From: Methylophaga sp.
GTDB lineage: Bacteria > Pseudomonadota > Gammaproteobacteria > Nitrosococcales > Methylophagaceae
Assembly: GCA_002706095.1 (NCBI GenBank)
Contig: PAJP01000005.1
Span: 292,403-356,402 of the forward strand
Length of the DNA: 64,000 bases
Direction: 5' to 3'
Part shown: positions 1-8,440 of the stretch, one piece after another
Layout of the letters: each line of letters opens with the position of its first letter
Position numbering within the stretch: position 1 is the stretch's first letter
The notes under the pieces: generated by a model
Told to the model about the DNA's origin: nothing
The model's database searches: none
Seen by the model: the letters and a program-made list of their open reading frames with translations, nothing else
Made by a program: the position numbers and the translations under genes

Positions 1-424
1 TATGGTACAGCCAGACACCGTTTTCATCTCTGGCAAATGCAGGGTGTGGCTGGTAATAAATATTATGTTTGATGGGAATCGTATAAATTGAATATGCAAT
101 ATCATCATCAGTCTCCTTAACAGGATGATTATCCTTGTCCAGGTAGACTACATCGGGCATTGATTCAGCTGCCAGGGGCTCTAGTTGATAAGGTCTTTTC
201 AGGTAGTGGTATTGATATGGCGGTTCGTAAACCTGGCCAGTAATGATGACCTCGTTTGCGCTGTAGGATCTGGCAGGATCCAAGTGTTTGGGTCGTAGAG
301 AAAAAGCAGCGTATAGGATCTCTTCATCGCTGGACGCTTCAGGATAAGGTGAATTTATCGCCCCCTTATCACAGGCTGTTGTGAAAAACAGCACGATAGC
401 GAGCAAGCAATATATCAATCTCAT
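1..424 (-). CDS. Extracellular solute-binding lipoprotein (family 5), 3' part cut by window edge
   Basis: Only the N-terminal 141 residues lie in the window; the frame is open to base 1. The protein begins MRLIYCLLAIVLFFTTAC, a lipoprotein signal ending in a cysteine, so it should be an acylated, periplasm-facing lipoprotein. Downstream residues (FSLRPKHLDPARSYS, then VYEPPYQYHYLKRP) match the start of family-5 peptide/nickel ABC-transporter binding proteins, specifically the gammaproteobacterial group whose transporter genes sit next to fabI in Pseudomonas. It is divergent from fabI, with about 130 bp between the two starts. The substrate is probably oligopeptides, by family only. The family call is good; the substrate is not determinable here. 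Confidence 0.8.
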   Translation of the reverse strand, partial: MRLIYCLLAIVLFFTTACDKGAINSPYPEASSDEEILYAAFSLRPKHLDPARSYSANEVIITGQVYEPPYQYHYLKRPYQLEPLAAESMPDVVYLDKDNHPVKETDDDIAYSIYTIPIKHNIYYQPHPAFARDENGVWLYH

Positions 425-553
425 ACAACCTCATTGCGGAACATTAGATAGTGTCTGCATCATACCAGTAGAAGATTACTGCATGCTTGCCCTTTCCGTC
501 ATCCCCAAAATCAGGTAAGTTATCTCGCTTTATATGTAGTTTAGGAGAGACAC

Positions 554-1342
554 ATGGGTTTTCTGCAAGGCAAACGTGCGTTAATCGTGGGCGTAGCCAG
601 CCCCCGCTCTATTGCATCTGGTATTGCTCATGCTATGGCACGAGAAGGTGCTGAATTGGCTTTCACTTATCAAAATGAGAAATTAAAATCACGCGTTGAA
701 AAAATCGCTGAAGAATGTGGCGCCGACCCTGCACTGGTCTTTCCTTGTGATGTGAGCAGTGATGATGAAATTAATGGTGTATTCAAGTCGTTATCTGAGC
801 ATTGGGATGGCCTAGATACGATTGTTCATTCTGTTGCCTTTGCACCACGTGAGCAGCTTCAGGGTGGGTTCGTTGACAGTGTCACACGTGATGGTTTCGC
901 TATGGCCAACGATATTAGTGCCTATAGTTTTGCTGCATTAGCTAAAGCAGGCAAAGACATGATGGCAGGTCGCAATGGCTCATTATTAACATTAAGCTAT
1001 CTAGGTGCAGAAAAAGCCATTGATAACTACAATGTCATGGGCGTAGCTAAAGCAGCTTTAGAAGCCACTGTTCGTTACATGGCATACTCAATGGGTGAAC
1101 AAGGTATCCGTGTCAATGCAGTGTCGGCTGGCCCAATCAAAACACTGGCTGCTGCTGGTATTGGCGATTTTGGCAAAATGCTCGCCTACGGTGAGAGAAA
1201 CTCACCACTTAGAAGAAATGTAACGATTGAAGAAGTCGGTAATGTAGCTGCTTTTCTCTGCTCTGATTTAGCTTCAGGTGTGACGGGTGAAATTACCTAT
1301 GTTGACGCTGGCTACAATATTGTCGGTATTGGTGATAAGTAA
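554..1342 (+). CDS. fabI: Enoyl-[acyl-carrier-protein] reductase (NADH)
   Basis: Catalyses the last reduction of each fatty-acid elongation cycle (trans-2-enoyl-ACP to acyl-ACP) in the cytoplasm. The 262-residue length is normal for FabI. The N-terminal nucleotide-binding segment is of the variant FabI type ([15 protein letters not shown], residues 11-25). The catalytic pair is Tyr159 and Lys166 (Y-x6-K), with Tyr149 upstream, as in the enoyl-reductase branch of the short-chain dehydrogenases. A clear ribosome-binding site (AGGAGA) lies 7 nt before the ATG. A terminator follows at once, so it is probably a single-gene unit. It is close to ppiD and hupB, as in pseudomonads. This is the triclosan/diazaborine-target class by family. 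Confidence 0.97.
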   Translation: MGFLQGKRALIVGVASPRSIASGIAHAMAREGAELAFTYQNEKLKSRVEKIAEECGADPALVFPCDVSSDDEINGVFKSLSEHWDGLDTIVHSVAFAPREQLQGGFVDSVTRDGFAMANDISAYSFAALAKAGKDMMAGRNGSLLTLSYLGAEKAIDNYNVMGVAKAALEATVRYMAYSMGEQGIRVNAVSAGPIKTLAAAGIGDFGKMLAYGERNSPLRRNVTIEEVGNVAAFLCSDLASGVTGEITYVDAGYNIVGIGDK

Positions 1343-1366
1343 TTTCACTATATTACAAGAACTCAT

Positions 1367-1394
1367 AAGGGCATTGATTAATGCCCTTTTTTTT
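1367..1394 (+). terminator. Rho-independent terminator of fabI
   Basis: Stem AAGGGCAT (1367-1374) pairs with ATGCCCTT (1381-1388) around a 6-nt loop and is followed by a run of T, 25 nt after the fabI stop codon. Confidence 0.9.
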
Positions 1395-1414
1395 GATCTC
1401 TATTTGGAGGCCAT

Positions 1415-2617
1415 ATGTCTCATAAACATGCCATGATTTTATTGGCCTTCATTGTCCTTGGCGCAGTGAGTGGTGTTTTCTTAGGGTGGTATAAACCTGA
1501 CACAGCCACGCAGATAAGTTGGCTTGGAACACTGTTTCTTAATGCATTGAAAATGACCATCATTCCATTGGTTATTGCATCCATTGTCAGTGGTATCGGA
1601 TCATTAGGGAATCTGAAAAAGCTCGGCAAGCTGGGTGGACTGACCTTACTTTATTACAGCTTATCAACCGCTGTCGCCGTTTTTATCGGTCTGGTCGTTG
1701 TGAATTGGATTCAACCAGGTGCAGGTATGCAATGGAGTCAGTCAGAGGTGCCTGAATATATTCTGGAGAAACAGGACACCGGTGCCAGTGATATCATCTT
1801 ATCCTTGGTCTCACCTAATCTGATCGCTTCAGCAGCAGAAACACAACTCCTTCCTTTGATTGTCTTTGCCATTTTGTTTTCTATGGCCTTAAGTACGTTA
1901 GGTGAAACAGGCAGACCGGTCTTTCAGCTGTTTGATGGCATCAATGAAGCCATGATGAAACTCGTTATCTGGGTAATGCACCTCGCTCCACTAGGCATAT
2001 TTGCTTTAATTGCTGCTAGGCTGGGTAATGCTGGAGGTGGTGAACATTTTTTAAGTGAAATGAAAGCGGTTGGCTGGCATGTAGTGACTGTACTGACGGG
2101 ACTTCTTGCACACGGCATATTGTTATTTATCATTCTGCTATTAACGACACGCCGTGGCATAAGCTATCTGCTTGGAATGGGCCGAGCCTTGGTAACGGCA
2201 TTTGGTACAGCGAGTTCTTCTGCCACCCTACCATTGACGATGGAATGCGTCAGAGAGAATGGTATTAGCCATAAAACCAGTAAATTTGTTCTGCCACTAG
2301 GGGCAACAATCAATATGGACGGTACTGCACTTTATGAAGCGGCGGCTGTTATGTTTATTGCCCAGGCTTATGGCATTGACCTTAGCTTAACCCAACAAGC
2401 AATTGTTTTTATTACGGCTACCTTGGCTGCTATTGGTGCCGCTGGCATTCCTGAGGCTGGCCTTGTGACGATGGTGATTGTTTTAAGCGCTGTGGGCTTA
2501 CCACTGGATGGTATTGCATTGCTGCTTTCCGTAGATTGGTTTCTCGACAGATTCAGGACATCAATCAATGTATGGAGCGATAGCGTAGGCAGTGCAATTG
2601 TTGATCGACTGACATAA
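1415..2617 (+). CDS. Dicarboxylate/amino acid:cation symporter (DAACS family)
   Basis: A 400-residue inner-membrane protein of the glutamate/aspartate/C4-dicarboxylate secondary transporters (GltP/DctA fold). Hydrophobic segments fill most of the chain. The family signatures are visible: the serine-rich re-entrant loop (TASSSATLPLTMECV, about residues 265-279) and the substrate/cation site NMDGTALYEAAAVMFIAQ (about 299-316). It couples uptake to Na+ or H+. TTGGAGG lies 5 nt before the ATG and supports this start. It is slightly shorter than E. coli GltP (437 residues). The substrate cannot be told between glutamate, aspartate, succinate and malate; nearby malic enzyme is 17 kb away and gives little help. 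Confidence 0.93.
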   Translation: MSHKHAMILLAFIVLGAVSGVFLGWYKPDTATQISWLGTLFLNALKMTIIPLVIASIVSGIGSLGNLKKLGKLGGLTLLYYSLSTAVAVFIGLVVVNWIQPGAGMQWSQSEVPEYILEKQDTGASDIILSLVSPNLIASAAETQLLPLIVFAILFSMALSTLGETGRPVFQLFDGINEAMMKLVIWVMHLAPLGIFALIAARLGNAGGGEHFLSEMKAVGWHVVTVLTGLLAHGILLFIILLLTTRRGISYLLGMGRALVTAFGTASSSATLPLTMECVRENGISHKTSKFVLPLGATINMDGTALYEAAAVMFIAQAYGIDLSLTQQAIVFITATLAAIGAAGIPEAGLVTMVIVLSAVGLPLDGIALLLSVDWFLDRFRTSINVWSDSVGSAIVDRLT

Positions 2618-2643
2618 AAAAAGGAGCATGGCGCGCCTTTTTT
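2616..2643. terminator. Shared terminator between convergent symporter and ppiD genes
   Basis: An A-rich arm ending in GG (2616-2624) pairs with CC and a T run (2635-2643), giving a hairpin with a T tract on both strands, between two convergent stop codons. Confidence 0.75.
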
Positions 2644-2660
2644 CTGCTCATGAAGATTGT

Positions 2661-4544
2661 TTATTTTAATGCATCTTGATGAATATCTATTTCAGCATCA
2701 TGACGTAATTGAGCGATGAAAGCTTCAACTTCAGCGGCCGCATAAATACCTGTAAGCTGTTGTTGAAGTGCTTTTCTCTGCTCTTCATTCACATCATCAA
2801 TATTACCGTTTCTGACTGAAGTTAATTTAATAACGACATAATTACCATTATCAGCAGAAAATCCTTCATAGTTTGCTGATGATGATGGTTTAGCCATGGT
2901 AAATGCTCTCTGAAGAATCTGACCACTCACTTTTTCAGCATCGCGTCCATAAAATTCAGGCGCTTGCCAATTTGTCAGCAAAGAGTCTGGAGCTTCACCA
3001 GATTTCACTTTTTCCAAGATTGACTCACCCTCATCCTGGGCTAGTTTTCTGGCTTTATCAAAAATCAACTGCTGTTTGATAGCAGGAGACACAGACTCAA
3101 AAGGTAAAACCGTCTCCGGAATATGCTTGTTCTTATGAATGACCAGCAAATCATTATCTGACAATTCAATCACTGCACTATTGAGATCATTTTTCAATAC
3201 ATCTTCACTGAATGCCGCATCAATTACCTTCTTATTACTGGTAATACCCTCTTCAGTGCCTGTACGGGTAAAACTTGGCGTAGTTTTAATTTCAAGACCC
3301 AGAGCTTCTGCTGTCACATCAAGGCTATCCGGATTTTCGAAACTTAGGTTGGCTAACTGTTCTGCTTCATCATAAAAAACAGATTCAGCTTGCTGACGGC
3401 GATATAAATTTTCAACCTCGTCCCGCGCCTGAGCAAAGCTTTTACCTTCTGGTTTTTGAATCCCAGTAAGTTTAATTAAATGATAACCAAACTCAGTCTT
3501 AATGGGCTCACTGACATCGCCAACGTTTTCTAATGCAAATGCCGCTTCTTCAAACGCCGGATCCATAACATCTCTGCCAAAGAATCCAAGATCGCCACCA
3601 TTACTGGCCGATCCGGTATCTTGCGAGGCCTCTTTAGCTAATTCAGCAAAGTCTTCCCCCTCATTGATACGGGTTTGGATAGCTTTAATTTTTTCTAATG
3701 CGCTCTCGTCATCACCTTCAACTAAGATATGACTTGCACGGCGTTGCTCAGGGCCAACAAACTGATTTTGATTATCTGCATAGAATTTTTTCAAATCATC
3801 TTCATTGATTTGAATATCTTTTGCTAACTCATCAACAGATAATTCAATATAGTTGAGTTTGACTTGTTCAGGCGCTGTGTATGCGGCTAGATTATCGTCA
3901 TAATATTGTCGAATTTCTGCATCATCCACATTCACTTCTTCAACAAATTGTTGGATGGGCACAATACCGTAAGCAATCTCACGTTGCTGTCTTTCTAATC
4001 TCAATGCTTCATTCAGTAATTTCACACTGGCAATTGATGAGCTTTGAATATTTGTTGTCAATTCTTGTGATAGTAGATCAGCTCTCAATTGGGCTTCGTA
4101 TTGAGTGGGTGTGTAACCGACTCTTGCCAGAACCATCCCATAATAGTCTGAGTCAAATTGTCCATCACGTTGAAAAGCAGGGGTAGAGCGAATGAACTGA
4201 GAGACAGCAGCATCACTAATATGCTGTTTTAAGGTGATATTCGCGTCACGCAATAATCGTTGTTCAATAAGACCATCTAAAACATCTTTTTTTACAGTAG
4301 CACTGTCGAACATAGCCGGGTCGAACTGATCGCCCATCATACTTCTCATGCGGTCACGGTATTGCTGAAGTGACGACTGTAATTCTGTTTGAGTGATGGG
4401 AGAACCATTAACTTCGGCCACAACCACTGCCGAAGCACCAGATAAATATGAATTGATGCCCCACAGAGCGAATGGAATACTGATTAAACCAACGATGAAC
4501 CAGGCAATCCATCCCTGGGCATGATTACGTATGAAATGCAACAT
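2661..4544 (-). CDS. ppiD: Periplasmic folding chaperone / peptidyl-prolyl isomerase PpiD
   Basis: A 627-residue inner-membrane-anchored chaperone that helps newly exported proteins near the Sec translocon. A short cytoplasmic N-terminus is followed by one membrane segment (about residues 12-34). Then come a SurA-N-like region, a parvulin domain (about 265-362, with RRASHILVEGDD and GGDLGFFGRDVM) and a long C-terminal chaperone region. The size matches E. coli PpiD (623). In many gammaproteobacteria it follows lon-hupB; here hupB and two tRNA genes lie upstream, separated by a strong terminator, so ppiD must have its own promoter in 4545-4600. Membrane-anchored PpiD is the best name because of the N-terminal anchor and length. 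Confidence 0.95.
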   Translation of the reverse strand: MLHFIRNHAQGWIAWFIVGLISIPFALWGINSYLSGASAVVVAEVNGSPITQTELQSSLQQYRDRMRSMMGDQFDPAMFDSATVKKDVLDGLIEQRLLRDANITLKQHISDAAVSQFIRSTPAFQRDGQFDSDYYGMVLARVGYTPTQYEAQLRADLLSQELTTNIQSSSIASVKLLNEALRLERQQREIAYGIVPIQQFVEEVNVDDAEIRQYYDDNLAAYTAPEQVKLNYIELSVDELAKDIQINEDDLKKFYADNQNQFVGPEQRRASHILVEGDDESALEKIKAIQTRINEGEDFAELAKEASQDTGSASNGGDLGFFGRDVMDPAFEEAAFALENVGDVSEPIKTEFGYHLIKLTGIQKPEGKSFAQARDEVENLYRRQQAESVFYDEAEQLANLSFENPDSLDVTAEALGLEIKTTPSFTRTGTEEGITSNKKVIDAAFSEDVLKNDLNSAVIELSDNDLLVIHKNKHIPETVLPFESVSPAIKQQLIFDKARKLAQDEGESILEKVKSGEAPDSLLTNWQAPEFYGRDAEKVSGQILQRAFTMAKPSSSANYEGFSADNGNYVVIKLTSVRNGNIDDVNEEQRKALQQQLTGIYAAAEVEAFIAQLRHDAEIDIHQDALK

Positions 4545-4599
4545 ATGAAGAGAACCTTCCCGAAATGTTGTTAAAAACGGCTATTCTAATACAATAGGC

Positions 4600-4628
4600 A
4601 AAAAAAAAGGCGCATATGATGCGCCTTT
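4600..4628 (-). terminator. Terminator after hupB-tRNA-Val-tRNA-Asp
   Basis: Read on the minus strand, AAAGGCGCAT (4628-4619) pairs with ATGCGCCTTT (4615-4606) around a 3-nt loop and runs into nine T residues. It lies 9 nt past the 3' end of tRNA-Asp. Confidence 0.93.
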
Positions 4629-4637
4629 CCTCTTTTT

Positions 4638-4714
4638 TGGCGGAGCGGACGGGACTCGAACCCGCGACCCCCGGCGTGACAGGCCGGTATTCTAACCAAC
4701 TGAACTACCGCTCC
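4638..4714 (-). tRNA. tRNA-Asp (GTC)
   Basis: 77 nt including an encoded CCA. The acceptor stem GGAGCGG pairs with CCGCTCC, the anticodon loop is CTGTCAC (anticodon GTC), and the T-arm is GGGTTCGAGTCCC. It closely matches E. coli tRNA-Asp. It lies 9 nt after tRNA-Val and is probably cut from the same transcript. Confidence 0.97.
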
Positions 4715-4723
4715 GTATATTCT

Positions 4724-4799
4724 TGGTGGGTGCTGAGGGGATCGAACCCCCGACCCTCGCCTTGTAAGGGCGATGCTCTCCCAGCTGAGCTAAGCACCC
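4724..4799 (-). tRNA. tRNA-Val (TAC)
   Basis: 76 nt with encoded CCA. The acceptor stem GGGTGCT pairs with AGCACCC, the anticodon loop is CTTACAA (anticodon TAC), and the T-loop is GGTTCGATCCC. Its 5' end is only 12 nt past the hupB stop codon with no terminator between, so it should be processed from the hupB mRNA. Confidence 0.97.
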
Positions 4800-4811
4800 C
4801 AAGAAAAAAAA

Positions 4812-5084
4812 CTAGTTTACAGCATCTTTTAATGCTTTGCCAGCTTTAAATGCAGGAATTTTTGCAGCGGCAATTTTGATTTCTTCACCTGTGCGTGGGT
4901 TACGGCCAGTACGTGCTGCACGCTCACGAACAGAGAATGTACCAAAGCCAACTAATGTGACTTGATCGCCACTGCTTAGTGCTTTAGTTACGGCAGATGT
5001 CATGCCATCAACAGCTTGGGCCGCTTTTGCTTTTGAAATGTCAGCAGCTGCAGCAACTGCATCGATGAGTTCAGATTTATTCAC
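4812..5084 (-). CDS. hupB: DNA-binding protein HU (beta type)
   Basis: A 90-residue histone-like protein that binds and bends DNA non-specifically as a dimer and compacts the nucleoid. The N-terminal helices ([20 protein letters not shown]) precede the saddle and the beta-arm motif [12 protein letters not shown] (residues 61-72), whose proline intercalates into DNA. The length is exactly that of E. coli HU. In most relatives hupB follows lon; no lon is present, and ksgA lies upstream instead. The transcript appears to continue through tRNA-Val and tRNA-Asp. Confidence 0.97.
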   Translation of the reverse strand: MNKSELIDAVAAAADISKAKAAQAVDGMTSAVTKALSSGDQVTLVGFGTFSVRERAARTGRNPRTGEEIKIAAAKIPAFKAGKALKDAVN

Positions 5085-5173
5085 AGCTTAATTCCTCATA
5101 TCATTATTTATTTATGTCGTCCAAGTCCCAATAGCGACGTTAAGTTATGCTTCTGAGTCCCATTGGTTCTGAG

Positions 5174-5203
5174 TATCTAACTACAGCAAAATCAGCGTGT
5201 CAA
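5174..5203 (-). promoter_or_regulatory. Sigma-70 promoter for hupB and the two tRNAs
   Basis: On the minus strand TTGACA (5203-5198) is followed after 18 nt by TAGATA (5179-5174). The predicted start gives a leader of about 80 nt before the hupB ATG at 5084. Confidence 0.6.
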
Positions 5204-5291
5204 GACAGTTAATTTCAGTTGTTAGCAAGATGTTATCTCTATCACACTCATACTTTATCCAGCTGAATTAGATTTGGCTAATCTGGCATGA

Positions 5292-6101
5292 TTATTGAGA
5301 TTCAGCTGATGCGGCCAGATAACAGCGTGTCAATCTGACAAAAGCATCGACAGAAATGGTTTCAGGGCGTTGTGTTGGATCGATGTCAGCAGCAAGAAAA
5401 ATTTCTGGAGAAATCAACTTTTTCAACGTGTTAGCTATGGTTTTTCGGCGTTGACTGAAGGCTTGAGTCACAATCTGACTTAACACACGTATATCGACAT
5501 CCCCACCAAGAGGTTGTTTGCGTGGTTGCAGATAAATAATGGCAGATTCCACTTTGGGTACTGGATCAAACGCCTCTGGTGGCACCACAAATAACATGTC
5601 TGTATGACATTGATACTGAATCATGATGCTCAATCGACCATACTGCTTTGTCCCAGGCTGCGCACAGATGCGCTCAACAACCTCTTTCTGCAGCATAAAA
5701 CACATATCACTAATAGCGTCTGCAAAGCTGAGTAAATGAAACAATAAAGGTGTGGTGATGTTGTAAGGTAAATTGCCAATGATTCTAAGTGGTTTTTGCT
5801 CAGTGATTAATTGAGAGTATTCATATCTCAACGCATCCGCCTCGTGAATCTGTAATTGCTTATAGTCACTGAACTGACGTCTCAATAGCGGCACCAAGTC
5901 GCGATCAAGCTCAATCACATCCAGCTTTGAACAGCGCTGTAATAGTGGCTCTGTCAAAGCACCACGTCCAGGTCCGATTTCAACCAGATGTTGCCCTTCT
6001 TCAGGGCTGATTGCTTCTACTATTGAATTAATAATACTTTCATCGTGTAGAAAGTTTTGTCCAAAGCGTTTTCTTGCTCGTGGAAAAGATGATTGGCTCA
6101 T
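5292..6101 (-). CDS. rsmA: 16S rRNA (adenine1518-N6/adenine1519-N6)-dimethyltransferase
   Basis: Also called KsgA. It dimethylates A1518 and A1519 in helix 45 of 16S rRNA with S-adenosylmethionine, a late step and checkpoint of 30S assembly. The 269 residues carry the family motifs: GQNFLHD (14-20), the SAM-binding VEIGPGRGALTEP (40-52) and the catalytic NLPY (110-113). The ATG lies 7 nt after the pdxA stop codon, so it is the last gene of lptD-surA-pdxA-ksgA. The apaG gene that follows ksgA in enterics and pseudomonads is absent here. Confidence 0.97.
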   Translation of the reverse strand: MSQSSFPRARKRFGQNFLHDESIINSIVEAISPEEGQHLVEIGPGRGALTEPLLQRCSKLDVIELDRDLVPLLRRQFSDYKQLQIHEADALRYEYSQLITEQKPLRIIGNLPYNITTPLLFHLLSFADAISDMCFMLQKEVVERICAQPGTKQYGRLSIMIQYQCHTDMLFVVPPEAFDPVPKVESAIIYLQPRKQPLGGDVDIRVLSQIVTQAFSQRRKTIANTLKKLISPEIFLAADIDPTQRPETISVDAFVRLTRCYLAASAESQ

Positions 6102-6108
6102 AAGTTAC

Positions 6109-7095
6109 TCATTGTGTATTCGCCATGGCTATTGCCATTTTTAGAGCGGCATACAAACTACTCGGATTCGCACGTCCTGTGCCCGCTAAATCAAGTGCTG
6201 TTCCGTGATCTACCGATGTTCTGATGAATGGTAAACCCAATGTGACATTAACGGCCTTACCAAATCCGTGATGTTTTAACACAGGCAAGCCCTGATCGTG
6301 ATACATCGCTAAGACCACATCATAGTTTTGTAATTTATCTTGATTAAAAATAGTATCGGCTGGCCAGGCACCTGATACGGCATAGCCATCTTGAATAAAA
6401 CGATCAATAACAGGCTGGATAATGTCAACTTCTTCGCGACCAAGATGACCATCTTCGCCGGCATGAGGGTTTAATCCACATACCGCTATCCTTGGTAAAG
6501 CGAGACCAAAGTGTTGCTGCATGGATTGATGAATTATGACAATCACCTCACTTAGTTCGTCAGATGTAATGGCATCCGCCACGTCTCGAAGTGGTAAGTG
6601 CGTAGTAGCCAAAGCCACTTTCAGTGAATCCGTCGCTAACATCATAACGACTTTTTTTACGCCAGCCCCATCTGCAAAAAACTCTGTATGCCCAGTAAAC
6701 ACCTCTCCAGAGTCGTTAATGATACCTTTGTGCACAGGGGCCGTAACGATGGCATCAAATTGTTTAGATAAGCAGCCATCCAATGCCGTTTGCAAAGTAT
6801 CCAATACATAACGGCTATTCAGGTGATTCAATTCTCCAGCTTTCACAGGGGCTTTGAGTCGATGCGGTAAAACAAAAAGCTCGCCAGCCTCGGCTAATTG
6901 TCGAGGCTCGGATAGATCGATTTCAATTAAACTTATCGACAAGCCAAGCAGTTCTGCTCTTTGTTTAAGCAGTTCAGGATCCGCTAAAGCGATAAGCTGA
7001 GCTTCATGTTTTTGCTGCGCTAATGACAGAATAAGATCAGGTCCAATACCTGAAGGCTCTCCTGGAGTTAGTGCTATACGTTTGATGACACTCAA
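6109..7095 (-). CDS. pdxA: 4-hydroxythreonine-4-phosphate dehydrogenase
   Basis: An NAD-dependent oxidation in the DXP-dependent pyridoxal 5'-phosphate pathway; PdxJ uses the product. The 328-residue length is typical. Metal-binding histidines are seen in GHTEFFA, NPHAGEDGHLG and YHDQGLPVLKHHGFG, and the N-terminal substrate motif is LTPGEPSGIGPDL (residues 9-21). The start codon overlaps the surA stop (ATGA), which indicates translational coupling. Confidence 0.97.
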   Translation of the reverse strand: MSVIKRIALTPGEPSGIGPDLILSLAQQKHEAQLIALADPELLKQRAELLGLSISLIEIDLSEPRQLAEAGELFVLPHRLKAPVKAGELNHLNSRYVLDTLQTALDGCLSKQFDAIVTAPVHKGIINDSGEVFTGHTEFFADGAGVKKVVMMLATDSLKVALATTHLPLRDVADAITSDELSEVIVIIHQSMQQHFGLALPRIAVCGLNPHAGEDGHLGREEVDIIQPVIDRFIQDGYAVSGAWPADTIFNQDKLQNYDVVLAMYHDQGLPVLKHHGFGKAVNVTLGLPFIRTSVDHGTALDLAGTGRANPSSLYAALKMAIAMANTQ

Positions 7096-8357
7096 GGATT
7101 ACGATACTCGACGTAAGCTTCATCACGCATTGAACGTAACCATGTTTCCATTTCTTCATCAATTTTACGCTGACGAATTTGTTCTCGCGCTTTTCCACGT
7201 TGATATTCTTCCGCCATATTTTCTTCTCGACGATCGAACACTTTGATTAAATGCCAACCAAATCGACTTTGAAAAATATCGCTCATTTCCCCGACGGCTA
7301 AGGCATTCATTTTTTCTTCAAATTCAGGAACCATCACGCCAGGACTTACCCAACCTAAGCTTCCGCCATCAATAGCAGAGCCCGTATCGTCAGAATTCGC
7401 TCTGGCTAGCTCGGCAAAGTCTTCACCATTAACAATACGTTCTCTCAGTGTTTCCAGCCGTTTTTGGGCTTCTTCATCTGTTGTGAGTTCGTTGGTTTTA
7501 ATCAGGATATGACTGGCTAATGTTTGTTTGACAAGATGTACATCTTCACTTTTTTTGTCTTTCACTCTAACCAAGTGATAACCACTACCACTACGCAAAG
7601 GTTGGCTGACTTCACCGATACTTAATGTGGGTACCACATCAGCAAACAGTGATGGAAGCTCACCCTGTTTACGCCAGCCTAACTCACCGCCTTCCAAAGC
7701 ATTTTGACCATCAGAATATCCCGCAGCGACTTGAGCAAAATCTCCGCCTTCGTTCAATAATGCTTGAACTTTCTCTAACTTCTCCTGGGCTGACTGAACT
7801 TCTTCAGGTGAAGCGGCTTCGGGCATACTGATGAGAATATGTTGCAGCTCATACTGAACTTGGCCACCCTCTTGCACTTTTTGTGTAGCAAGGAAATTAT
7901 CGACTTCACGATCGGAAACCACAACACGGTCTTCGACCTGAGCCTTACGTAATCTTGAAATGATCATTTCATCGCGGATCGTTTCTCTGAATACGCTAAA
8001 GTCATAACCATCTTCTTCTAACACATCTCTGAACTGTCTCAATGTCAGTTGATTGTTATCCGCGATCTGCTTGAGGGCAGCATTAAGAGCATCATCCCCC
8101 ACTCTAATCCCTACTTTATCTGCTTCTTGTATTTGCAGGCGTTGCATGATTAATCTTTCAAGCACTTGCTTACGTAGAACATCACTGGGTGGCATTGCAG
8201 CATCACGCTGACGGATCTGTTGACGAACAGTTTGCTCCATATCCTGCAAGTCACTTTCAAGAATGACTTCATCATTGACAACTGCAACAATCCTATCCAG
8301 AGATTGAGCCCAAACATTGGTTGCCAGCAATAAACCGACAATCAGATACTTAATCAT
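7092..8357 (-). CDS. surA: Periplasmic outer-membrane-protein chaperone / peptidyl-prolyl isomerase SurA
   Basis: Escorts unfolded beta-barrel proteins, including LptD, across the periplasm to the BAM complex. It has a Sec signal peptide (residues 1-17, ending NVWA), an N-terminal chaperone region (about 18-165) and two parvulin domains (about 167-270 and 280-385), each with the QHILI/SHILI start and a GGxLGW motif. A C-terminal helix completes the chaperone core. The 421 residues compare with 428 in E. coli. It lies between lptD, its chief client, and pdxA, with which it overlaps by 4 nt. Confidence 0.97.
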   Translation of the reverse strand: MIKYLIVGLLLATNVWAQSLDRIVAVVNDEVILESDLQDMEQTVRQQIRQRDAAMPPSDVLRKQVLERLIMQRLQIQEADKVGIRVGDDALNAALKQIADNNQLTLRQFRDVLEEDGYDFSVFRETIRDEMIISRLRKAQVEDRVVVSDREVDNFLATQKVQEGGQVQYELQHILISMPEAASPEEVQSAQEKLEKVQALLNEGGDFAQVAAGYSDGQNALEGGELGWRKQGELPSLFADVVPTLSIGEVSQPLRSGSGYHLVRVKDKKSEDVHLVKQTLASHILIKTNELTTDEEAQKRLETLRERIVNGEDFAELARANSDDTGSAIDGGSLGWVSPGVMVPEFEEKMNALAVGEMSDIFQSRFGWHLIKVFDRREENMAEEYQRGKAREQIRQRKIDEEMETWLRSMRDEAYVEYRNP

Positions 8358-8440
8358 TAAACTCTATTACTCCAAAATTTATTTTTTAATTGGTTTCGTA
8401 TAAGTCAGAAATGAATCGACTTGCGAATGGCTCAAGGAGT

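Noticed and set aside
4616..4849. Open frame of 77 codons on the plus strand with RTGLEPATPGVTGRYSN and RGSNPRPSPCKGDALP
   Set aside because: It is the antisense translation of tRNA-Asp and tRNA-Val, a well-known false gene in annotations.
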